Source: Prolixibacter sp. NT017 (GTDB lineage Bacteria; Bacteroidota; Bacteroidia; Bacteroidales; Prolixibacteraceae). From it: 64,000 nucleotides of DNA. A program made the translations under genes and the position numbers. This document shows, piece after piece, positions 53,447-64,000 of this stretch. Positions within the stretch are counted from its first letter, which is position 1. Each line of letters begins with the position of its first letter. The notes under the pieces are model-generated. The model saw only the letters and a list, made by a program, of their open reading frames with translations, ran no database searches and was not told the origin of the DNA. Where the stretch lies: positions 2,790,001 to 2,854,000 of the forward strand of contig NZ_BLAV01000001.1 in the NCBI RefSeq assembly GCF_009617875.1. The letters run 5' to 3'.

Positions 53447-54889
53447 TTATTTGACTTCGATGAAACCGTCGACCTCGTCTTTCTTGCTCTTGATGCCGCG
53501 TTTCTTCGCCTCTTCAATGGCTTTATGGCGCTGTTGTTGCAGCTCTCTCCGCTGATCGTTGCCCCATACCACCAATGCGGGCGGAATTGGCCCGAAATTG
53601 GCTTTGTAGGTTTCAATGGCTTTGGTCATCTCCTTCGCCTTTTCGGGATATTTGTGAAACAGGTCGGTCGTTTCCGACGGATCGTCCTTCAGGTTGAAGA
53701 GCAGCGTATCGTGCGCCGCCGTGCTGGCCCGCCAGAAGTTCCCTACGATTTTATCCTGTGGCAAAGTAATCTTCCAGTCGCCTACCCGAAGACTGGTTAC
53801 GTCTTTATTATTGCGGAAGTAAGCGTACACATTGCCTGGGCTCTTCTCTCCACGCAACAATACGCCCGAGATATCGTAACCATCGAGACGGATGCTGTCG
53901 GGAACGGCAACTCCACAGATATCAGCCAGGGTCGGAAACCAGTCGAGGTTCCGGACCACGTCATGATTGGTACGCGGCTTGATTTTCCCTTTCCAGTAAG
54001 CGATGAGCGGAACCCGAACGCCACCTTCGTAACTGGTGGTCTTCCCTTCCCGCAGGGGTTTCGCCTCTCCTCCCAGCGGCCCTTCCTGTAACCACGGACC
54101 GTTGTCACTGGAAAAGATGACCAGCGTATTATCCAAAAGTCCCTGTTTCTTCAGCTCGGCCATCACCTGCCCGATGCTCCAGTCGACTTCGAGCACGGCA
54201 TCTCCGTAAAGGCCCGCGCCCGATTTTCCCCGGAACTCGGGTGAGCAGAAGATGGGCACGTGCATCATGTTATGCGCCAGCTCGAGGAAGAATGGTTGAT
54301 CCTTGTGCCGGTCGATGAACGAGATGGCTTCCTCGGTGTATTTCTTTGTCATGTGCGCCTGGTCGATATGGTACTGCACCACATCATTCCCTCTCAAATA
54401 GACCTGTTCGGCCATGTCGTTGCTATACGGTATCCCGAAATACTCATCAAATCCGTTTTGCAGCGGAAGGAATTTTTCGCGGCTTCCCAGATGCCACTTT
54501 CCAATGATTCCCGTCTTATAGCCGGCTGTTTTCAGCAATTCGGAAATCAATAACTCTTTTTGCGGAATACCAGTATAGTTACCGGGGAAAAACACCTGCT
54601 GAATGCCCATGCGTGCCGGATAGCGGCCGGTAAGCAAACCTGCCCGTGACGGACTGCAAATAGGAGAAGCCGAGTAGGCATCGGTAAACCGGATTCCGTT
54701 TTCCGCCAGCTGATCGATATTGGGTGTTTTCCATTTCCTCTGACCATAACAGCTAATATCGGAATAGCCCATGTCATCGATAAAGAAGATGACCACATTG
54801 GGTTTCTTTTCTACAGGAGCCGGTTTCACCGCACTGGCCACCACAGGCGTCAATAAAGCCAGGCCCAGCAAAAGATTCTTTGTTTTCAT
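53447..54889 (-). CDS. Formylglycine-dependent sulfatase (S1 family)
   Basis: A 480-residue exported sulfatase (signal peptide about 1-20). The metal-binding start FFIDDMGYSDISCYG and the active-site motif CSPSRAGLLTGR are intact, with Cys78 as the residue converted to formylglycine and Arg82 conserved; GKWHLG follows. It would remove sulfate esters from a carbohydrate in the periplasm. It lies at the end of the polysaccharide utilisation locus with the LacZ-type GH2, suggesting a sulfated galactan or related glycan. No sulfatase-maturating enzyme is in view. Confidence 0.93.
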   Translation of the reverse strand: MKTKNLLLGLALLTPVVASAVKPAPVEKKPNVVIFFIDDMGYSDISCYGQRKWKTPNIDQLAENGIRFTDAYSASPICSPSRAGLLTGRYPARMGIQQVFFPGNYTGIPQKELLISELLKTAGYKTGIIGKWHLGSREKFLPLQNGFDEYFGIPYSNDMAEQVYLRGNDVVQYHIDQAHMTKKYTEEAISFIDRHKDQPFFLELAHNMMHVPIFCSPEFRGKSGAGLYGDAVLEVDWSIGQVMAELKKQGLLDNTLVIFSSDNGPWLQEGPLGGEAKPLREGKTTSYEGGVRVPLIAYWKGKIKPRTNHDVVRNLDWFPTLADICGVAVPDSIRLDGYDISGVLLRGEKSPGNVYAYFRNNKDVTSLRVGDWKITLPQDKIVGNFWRASTAAHDTLLFNLKDDPSETTDLFHKYPEKAKEMTKAIETYKANFGPIPPALVVWGNDQRRELQQQRHKAIEEAKKRGIKSKKDEVDGFIEVK

Positions 54890-55039
54890 CGTTTCGGATT
54901 CAGTTTTATGATTTGGTTTTACAGGTTGAGCAGGTACATGGAATCCTGCGGAATAAAGACCTTAAATTAGTTATTTCCAGGAATGATTCATTGAAAATCC
55001 ACGGTTTGGTATCCGTTATCTTCTGACAACAAAGAGAAA

Positions 55040-55909
55040 CTACTTCTTCTTTGCCGCTTTTTTGCGTTGAGCCACTTTCTTCAGTAACATCTCCGGCTCG
55101 TCGGTCGTAATGAAGTCGACCCCCTGGCGCAGTAGTGCGTCCATCACTTCCGGCTTATCCACCGTCCAGGCATTTACTTTCAATCCGTTACTGTGCGCTA
55201 CCTCCATCAATTCGGGATTCTTTTTGAAAGCGCCGGAATAGAAATCGATGCCCCACATGTCATCGGCTTTCATCTGCAAAATACCGACACTTTTTTGCAG
55301 TGGCATGAGACGGGCATCGGGATCGAGTTCGTGAATCCGCTTCAGAATATCATAACTAAAGCTGATATAAACCATCCATTCCTGCGCGTGCAGCCTTTGC
55401 ACCATTGCCACAACCTTATTGGCTAATTCGATGGAACGCTCTTTGCTGATAACAGAAGGCTTTAATTCCGCAATCAACCGGGTGCGGTGCTGCGACATAC
55501 CGGTTTGGATGTAGTGTTCCAACGTGGGAATCGGCTCACCATTGGAGAGCTTGAACTTGAGTAAATCGGCATAGTTCGTCTTCTCGATCATCAATCCGTT
55601 AAAGGTGTTGTCGTGGTGAACAACCAGCACACCATCGGCCGTTCCGTGAATATCAAACTCTGAGCCGGCAACACCCAGCTTCATGGCCTGCTTTAATGAT
55701 GCGATGGAATTCTTAGGTAGTTTTTTCGCTTTCCAGGCTCCCCGGTGTGCAATTACACCATTCGTGGCAAAACCGTCATCTGCTTTTTTTTGCTCCCGTT
55801 CCTGATGTCTTTTAAGCGTCCTGTTGAAATTTTCAGCCCCATGAGCCCATACGTCGGATATTCCCTGCAGTATAAACACAACGAGGAGTGACAAGAGTAA
55901 TCGTTTCAT
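55040..55909 (-). CDS. Glycerophosphodiester phosphodiesterase-like exported protein
   Basis: A 289-residue GDPD-fold protein with signal peptide. Catalytic elements: VIAHRGAWK (His55, Arg56), GSEFDIHGTADGVLVVHHD (Glu84, Asp86, His98/His99) and ELKP. C-terminal AWTVDKPEVMDALLRQGVDF is typical. It splits phosphodiesters, usually glycerophosphodiesters, but inside a glycan locus could act on phosphorylated side chains. It ends with a lysine-rich tail (QRKKAAKKK). Confidence 0.9.
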   Translation of the reverse strand: MKRLLLSLLVVFILQGISDVWAHGAENFNRTLKRHQEREQKKADDGFATNGVIAHRGAWKAKKLPKNSIASLKQAMKLGVAGSEFDIHGTADGVLVVHHDNTFNGLMIEKTNYADLLKFKLSNGEPIPTLEHYIQTGMSQHRTRLIAELKPSVISKERSIELANKVVAMVQRLHAQEWMVYISFSYDILKRIHELDPDARLMPLQKSVGILQMKADDMWGIDFYSGAFKKNPELMEVAHSNGLKVNAWTVDKPEVMDALLRQGVDFITTDEPEMLLKKVAQRKKAAKKK

Positions 55910-56065
55910 TGTTCCTATGCTTGTTATGATGATTAATTTAACGGATTAAGCAAGATAAATAGGGGTGTCCGGTCACTGCACCTCAACCGCCCCACACTTT
56001 TTATACAGTTTTCGATGGAAACTCACGTAAGCATCCTCGTTATTTTGTCCGCTTCATCCTGCTGA

Positions 56066-56098
56066 TAAAAAAGCGGAGCCGCCTTTCGACGACTCCGC
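56066..56098 (-). terminator. Terminator of the LacZ-type gene
   Basis: On the minus strand GCGGAG, a 14-base loop, CTCCGC then TTTTTTATC. It lies 36 bases beyond the stop at 56134. Confidence 0.8.
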
Positions 56099-56133
56099 AG
56101 TGGATTTTTGAGGTTAACTTATCAGTTGAAACT

Positions 56134-59331
<3,198 letters not shown>

Positions 59332-59581
59332 TTATTCAAATTGAAATAAGTCTAATACAGTAGCTCTTCTTTTATCTCACTTCAAATAAAGAAGAGCAGT
59401 CTGTGTCATAAAACAAAGAATAGTTTTTGCTAATTTTCTGCAATAAGCAATACAACCAGACTCAAACTGTGTTAATCCTTCAGTTCTGAATAAACCGCCT
59501 TGCAGCAGCATTCGCAGGTGTAAAAACTTTTCTGAGCACCTTAGCGCTATCACTTGCGAACATGAAACTGAAAGAACATAT

Positions 59582-59625
59582 AAAAGGACAGACATTTCCA
59601 CCTATTCCGGGTGAATGTCTGTCCT
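59582..59625 (-). terminator. Terminator after susD
   Basis: AGGACAGACAT and ATGTCTGTCCT arms around a 19-base loop, followed on the minus strand by TTTTAT. It lies 40 bases beyond the susD stop. Confidence 0.75.
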
Positions 59626-59664
59626 GCTATTTGGCTATATATTATAAGTCAATCTCATGCTGCA

Positions 59665-61476
59665 TTAATAACCCGGATTCTGAACAAGCTTAGCGTTCTT
59701 ATTCATTTCGTCCCTACTGATAGGCAGGAAATAATCCTTCGGATCCCAGGCACGCTGATCAACAACTTCAACTTTGTACGCAGGAGTACCAACGCCATAC
59801 GTTGACGAATAAGATGTAGGACTTCCGTACAGGATATTTATTCCCTCCACATCGGCATATGCGCTTGGACCAATCATCCAACGCCGGATATCATAATAGC
59901 GGAGTTCTTCGAAAGCCAGCTCTATTTTACGCTCGTAACGCAAACTCTTAACCAAATCCGGTCCGGAAGTCGTAATTGCCGGCATACCTGCTCTTTTTCG
60001 AATCATATTAATATAAGTTCGTGCTTCCGATTCCTGCCCCAAACCGATACAAGCTTCAGCATAGTTTAACAGAACCTCGGAATAGCGCATGAATCTCCAG
60101 GGACTTGTTTGTTTAGCCGCAACGGGATCAATGGAAGAATCGACTCCTTTCTTGAGATAATATCCTGTCCATGAACCATTCCACGTATCTACACCACCGT
60201 TCGTTCCCCTTGTGTCCAATCCATCTTTGATGGTATTAGCATCATAGTAATAGTGTCCTGTTTGAATATCGCCATTCGGATCGCCGGATACATCTGAAGG
60301 TCTAGCCCTCCAATGTGCACCATCGTACAAAACGGTTGCATAAAAACGCGGGTCTCTGTTTTGATAAGGCGCTGCGGCTTCAGTAGTATTATTCCAGCTG
60401 AAAGCACTACCGTCACTCATTTCGTATGAGTCAACAAATTGCTGAGTAGGCGCGTCAGTACCCCAGCCATGATAACCACAAGGGTTATGGAAAACACCTG
60501 GATTATATGTCGTCCATGAGCCTTTGAAGTTTTGAGTATAATATCTTGAAAAGATATCTTCTGAAGTACGCATCGACAAAAACAGATTATAGTAATTGTC
60601 AGCAGCTTCCTGAGCATTCGCCGGATCGGGTTTATAAAGTGAGTATACTCCCAGGTCCATTACTGCTTTGGCTGCATCTTTTGCCTTTTGCCAACGTGCT
60701 TGCCGGTCGCTTGCCGAAACATTGGTATATCCAACCAGCTCTGGATGTCCATAACTGCCCCATACCGAAGGTGTATTGTAAAGATCGCTGGCAGCATAAA
60801 GCAATGCCCTCGATTTTAATGCCAGGGCGGCGCCTTTTGTGGCTCTCCCCATCTCACTTTGTGTTAACGGAAGATACTTCGCAGCACTGTCACACTGATC
60901 AGAAATGAACTGAATACATTCAGCATACGTATTTCGGGCAACCGAAAAAGAATCAGTCAGGGTATATGCTGTGGTAATCAGGGGTACTCCACCATACATG
61001 GATACCAGATTGTGATACAAATAAGCCCTCAGGAAATACACCTCTCCCTTTAGTTCATTTTTCGTATCAGCATCTACAGGCGAATCACTTACTTTTGACA
61101 AAAACAGGTTGGCAGCCCTAACCTTTTGGTAGGCACTTGCCCAGTTATATTGGCCATAATACCCTCCGGCACCAAAAGCCGACAAGTTGCTCGGTGACAA
61201 CTGGCTAAGCATAATGGATGTCATACCGGCCCAACTACCTGCATTCATGTGAGCTTCATCGGTAACCGAAGCCAACATACTCCAGTTATAACCATCGGGT
61301 ATGCCTTCATATATGTTATTAACGAATGCTGTCATTAATCCGGCATCGCTTGAATTAAAAACGGCCGCGTCTGTAACCGAATCCGTAGGAGACAAATCCA
61401 ACACATCTTTATTACAGGATGTCCCCAGTAATAAAATGGCCGAGAAGTATATTAAGTGAGATATTAACTTTTTCAT
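59665..61476 (-). CDS. susD: SusD/RagB-family glycan-binding lipoprotein
   Basis: A 603-residue outer-membrane lipoprotein (LLLGTSCNKD) that captures glycan at the cell surface and lids the SusC pore. The N-terminal SusD-like region (YNWSMLASVTDEAHMNAGSW..., VRAANLFLSKV) holds TPR helices; the C-terminal part has the RagB signature TYINMIRKRAGMPAI then YERKIELAFEELRYYDIRRW and the ending DYFLPISRDEMNKN. The ATG at 61476 is preferred over a TTG two codons upstream. Paired with susC 43 bases upstream. Confidence 0.95.
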   Translation of the reverse strand: MKKLISHLIYFSAILLLGTSCNKDVLDLSPTDSVTDAAVFNSSDAGLMTAFVNNIYEGIPDGYNWSMLASVTDEAHMNAGSWAGMTSIMLSQLSPSNLSAFGAGGYYGQYNWASAYQKVRAANLFLSKVSDSPVDADTKNELKGEVYFLRAYLYHNLVSMYGGVPLITTAYTLTDSFSVARNTYAECIQFISDQCDSAAKYLPLTQSEMGRATKGAALALKSRALLYAASDLYNTPSVWGSYGHPELVGYTNVSASDRQARWQKAKDAAKAVMDLGVYSLYKPDPANAQEAADNYYNLFLSMRTSEDIFSRYYTQNFKGSWTTYNPGVFHNPCGYHGWGTDAPTQQFVDSYEMSDGSAFSWNNTTEAAAPYQNRDPRFYATVLYDGAHWRARPSDVSGDPNGDIQTGHYYYDANTIKDGLDTRGTNGGVDTWNGSWTGYYLKKGVDSSIDPVAAKQTSPWRFMRYSEVLLNYAEACIGLGQESEARTYINMIRKRAGMPAITTSGPDLVKSLRYERKIELAFEELRYYDIRRWMIGPSAYADVEGINILYGSPTSYSSTYGVGTPAYKVEVVDQRAWDPKDYFLPISRDEMNKNAKLVQNPGY

Positions 61477-61519
61477 GTTCAATTATTTTACTTGATTAAT
61501 TAAATGACAACAGAGGATA

Positions 61520-64000
61520 TTAAAATCCTACCGTCAATCCCATAGATACCACTCGCTCCAAAGGATAATTGTATCCAGTTATACTACTGGCCGCACCATT
61601 GGCAGAAGTGTTGGCCCCCATCTCAGGATCAAAGTTTGTCATATCGGGAGCATAGGTCAGCAAATTGTATCCGCTTAAGTACACTCTTAACTTCTGAAGA
61701 CCTGCCCGCTTAACCATTCTCGTAGGAAGCGTATAACCGATTTGAAGTGATTTCAAGCGCACATAATTCGTCTTATGCAACCAATAGGTATTTGGCAAAG
61801 TAGCCCAATACCAGTTTCCTCTGTTAAATGTTCTCGGACCGTTGGCTGTTGGATTGTCTGGTGTCCAGCGCGCATCAGCAAAACTTTGGAGATAATTACC
61901 AAATTGTCCGGCTTCAGAGAATATGTAGGCCACCCCACCGGTAGCTCCCTGAAGCAAGGCAGACATGTCAAATCCTTTGTAATTCAGATTGACACTTGTA
62001 CCAAATGTAAATGGAGGAATATTGTTCTTGTATATTCTCACCTGATCGTCAGCATTGATTACGCCATCATGGTTGTAATCAACAAACTTAACATCGCCGG
62101 GCTGTGGCGTTGAACCAATCTCGTATTTTAGATTGTCGGCATTAATTTCAGCCTGATTGTGGTAGATTCCATCGGTAAGGTAATACAGCCCCGATCCCAT
62201 TGGATGTCCGGTTGTTTGTTGCCATTTGGGAACACCGGCAGTTTCACCCCATTGTATTACTTTGTTTTTGGCATATCCTGCATTAAAGGTTACCGAGTAA
62301 CTGAATTGATTTCTCGTTTTACTTCTGTAGGAAATTGAACCATCGACTCCCTGGTTGGACACTTTACCATAGTTTACACTCGGCAGGCTAAGTCCTGCAG
62401 AAGTCGGCACATTAGCACTTTGTGGCCACAAGATATTGCTTCGCTTGTAATAGAAGTAATCGGCTTCCATGCTCAACCTGTCATTTAAAAACCGGGCATC
62501 AAAGCCAATATTGGCCTGATTAGCTACTTCCCATGTGATATTTTTATTTGCCAAAACACTCTCATACAATGTTTTCATTTCCGTTAACGCTGAACCGGAA
62601 TAGGTTACAAACGGGATGTTATAGGTCGTACCTGAATCATATGTCTTTCCGTATTGGTACCCCATCAGATATGACGTTAAGTACTGATATGCGTTAACCC
62701 GGTCGTTACCGGTTTGCCCGACAGAACCTCTTAGTTTGAAGTAATTAATGAAACTAAGATGGTCTTTCCAGAAGTTCTCCTGCGAAACTACCCAGCCCAA
62801 AGAAACGCTGGGGAAGAAACCAAAGCGATTGTTTTTGGGGAAAATGTAGGAACCATCGTACCGGCCAATCAGCTCAATCAAATATTTATTGGCAAAACTG
62901 TAGTTAAACCGGCCAAAATAACTTAACCGGGAATTTGTACTACCTGTTCCATCGGTTGTTTGGTAGGTTGTTCCTCCGGCAAAAAGCTCCTGAATGGCAG
63001 TCGAAAGAAATAGGTCTCTGTATGCACTGAAATTCTCTGTATTTCCTTTTGAAATCTGTGAACCCACCATCAATTTTAAATGGTGTTTTTCGGCAATTGT
63101 TGTCTGATAATTCAGTGTTCCATACGCCAGTTTATTGTAATCACTTCTAAAATATTCCTTCAGGCTTGGCGTATTATCATATCCACCTCCGTAGGTTTTG
63201 TAATTAAGAACCGGATCTCCATTCGTGTCTAAAGAGGTTCCGTCCCATGTATACAAATTAAACGGCTTGCTAAAGGTTTTGGTAAAGTCGAAACCCTGGT
63301 CATACGAAAGGTTTCCGCTAAATGACAGTCCTTTGACCCAGGGAATATTGATATCCAATTTCAGATTGGTGTTCAATTTATAATATTTATCCCTGCTGTA
63401 CCCTGCCGCATCGGTACTGGTAACGACAGAGTTCCTGCCGCCTTCGATGGCAGGGCCAGGTTCTCCGTTAGGCCATACAGCAACAGAAGTTGGGTATGAT
63501 TGTATCAGTCCCCGAAAAATATCATAGGCACCGTAAATCGGAAAGTTTTTGTCTTCCAAACGTCCGGCGACGTCAAATCCTATTTTAATGTCCTTTGTAA
63601 CCTGACCGTCAATATTGCTTCTGAAGTCATATTGATTGTAGTATGTAGCGCTATTGTAATAGTTCCCATCCTGATGTTTCGTGCCGATAGAAACAAAATA
63701 CCGCATGGCATCGGAGCCGCCTGAAAGAGAAACGTTATTGCTGCTTTGGGCGGACATCGGTTTGATTACTTTTTTAAACCAATCGGTGTTGGGATAATGC
63801 AACGGATCGGAACCATCTCTGAACTTTTGTATTTGATCAGAGGTGTAAACAGAATTCATTCCCAACGAATTATCATTATAATACGCAACTTCATTTAACA
63901 AGGTGGCATAAGTAGCTGCATCTGCCATCTTAGGAAGTTTTGTGGGCTGGTTAAACCCGTAATCAGCATTGAATGTCAGTTTGGGTTTTCCCAGCTTTCC
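61520..64000 (-). CDS. susC: SusC/RagA-family TonB-dependent outer-membrane transporter (partial, N-terminus beyond the right edge)
   Basis: At least 826 C-terminal residues of a TonB-linked porin that imports oligosaccharides with SusD. The frame runs unbroken to the right edge, beginning GKLGKPKLTFNADYGFNQPT, typical of the early barrel; thus the internal Met at 63928 is not the start. The barrel shows alternating aromatic strands and the family ending YPLERVVSMGLTVGF. The plug domain and signal peptide lie outside. Confidence 0.95.
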   Translation of the reverse strand, partial: GKLGKPKLTFNADYGFNQPTKLPKMADAATYATLLNEVAYYNDNSLGMNSVYTSDQIQKFRDGSDPLHYPNTDWFKKVIKPMSAQSSNNVSLSGGSDAMRYFVSIGTKHQDGNYYNSATYYNQYDFRSNIDGQVTKDIKIGFDVAGRLEDKNFPIYGAYDIFRGLIQSYPTSVAVWPNGEPGPAIEGGRNSVVTSTDAAGYSRDKYYKLNTNLKLDINIPWVKGLSFSGNLSYDQGFDFTKTFSKPFNLYTWDGTSLDTNGDPVLNYKTYGGGYDNTPSLKEYFRSDYNKLAYGTLNYQTTIAEKHHLKLMVGSQISKGNTENFSAYRDLFLSTAIQELFAGGTTYQTTDGTGSTNSRLSYFGRFNYSFANKYLIELIGRYDGSYIFPKNNRFGFFPSVSLGWVVSQENFWKDHLSFINYFKLRGSVGQTGNDRVNAYQYLTSYLMGYQYGKTYDSGTTYNIPFVTYSGSALTEMKTLYESVLANKNITWEVANQANIGFDARFLNDRLSMEADYFYYKRSNILWPQSANVPTSAGLSLPSVNYGKVSNQGVDGSISYRSKTRNQFSYSVTFNAGYAKNKVIQWGETAGVPKWQQTTGHPMGSGLYYLTDGIYHNQAEINADNLKYEIGSTPQPGDVKFVDYNHDGVINADDQVRIYKNNIPPFTFGTSVNLNYKGFDMSALLQGATGGVAYIFSEAGQFGNYLQSFADARWTPDNPTANGPRTFNRGNWYWATLPNTYWLHKTNYVRLKSLQIGYTLPTRMVKRAGLQKLRVYLSGYNLLTYAPDMTNFDPEMGANTSANGAASSITGYNYPLERVVSMGLTVGF

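Noticed and set aside
59377..59601. A 74-codon minus-strand frame between susD and the LacZ-type gene
   Set aside because: It begins inside the susD terminator, has cysteine-rich low-complexity content and no ribosome site.

Overview
This window looks like chromosome from a Bacteroidota bacterium, probably a Marinilabiliales/Prolixibacteraceae-type marine or sediment organism (the family is inferred, not proven). The support is a SusC/SusD pair, an NADH dehydrogenase operon with no nuoEFG between nuoD and nuoH, many lipoproteins with a cysteine after a short hydrophobic leader, ECF-sigma signalling, several exported glycoside hydrolases, a formylglycine sulfatase and matches to the Bacteroidota -7 box (TAnnTTTG). 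No tRNA, rRNA, CRISPR array or transposase gene was seen.

Layout. 1-5.8 kb (minus): respiratory complex I operon nuoABCDHIJKL, with nuoL running off the left edge. 6.6-14.5 kb (plus): an OmpR-type regulator and histidine kinase, then a PepSY-like lipoprotein and a complete TolC/adaptor/RND efflux pump. A direct repeat between the kinase and the lipoprotein looks like the regulator's operator. 15-20.9 kb: a GH42-like beta-galactosidase, an acyl-ACP thioesterase, a lipoprotein, a candidate 40-residue protein and a cytochrome b561-like protein, separated by repeats. 21.2-23.6 kb: an AT-rich island with a pentapeptide-repeat/potassium-channel fusion and an AlbA_2 (Schlafen-type) protein. 23.6-27.9 kb: small accessory genes. 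28-29.5 kb: a tightly coupled operon of ECF sigma factor, short anti-sigma-like protein and a divergent ClpP. 29.7-35.4 kb: membrane metalloproteases, a TlpA-like lipoprotein, a DUF898 protein and a membrane kinase. 35.5-42.4 kb: a sugar cluster of two GH2 enzymes around an MFS sugar transporter; one GH2 carries the Ser-Asp signature of exo-beta-D-glucosaminidases. 43.4-49.6 kb: an oxidoreductase, two NTF2-like proteins, an AraC regulator, a Bax-inhibitor-1 homologue and an AT-rich phospholipase D/zinc-ribbon protein. 52.2-64 kb: an acyltransferase, then a polysaccharide utilisation locus of SusC, SusD, LacZ-type GH2, a GDPD-like phosphodiesterase and a sulfatase, which suggests a sulfated galactose-containing glycan.

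The most unusual property is the non-coding DNA. About 6 kb is built from a few recurring modules: tracts of GTTNCTGTTGTT next to CAGGTTGCGCTTCGCGG, a 20-bp palindrome GGCCACGATATATCGTGGCC, a long imperfect hairpin rich in ACAAAG, and a GGGGCGGCGT...CCCCGGGCTATGG module. They occur in both orientations and are partly tandemly duplicated. A second palindrome family (GAGACG...CGTCTC) sits within about 20 bases of stop codons. A 40-42-bp tandem repeat array lies at 50.3 kb. These repeats, the AT-rich channel/AlbA_2 island and the sigma/ClpP operon are the best candidates for something undescribed.
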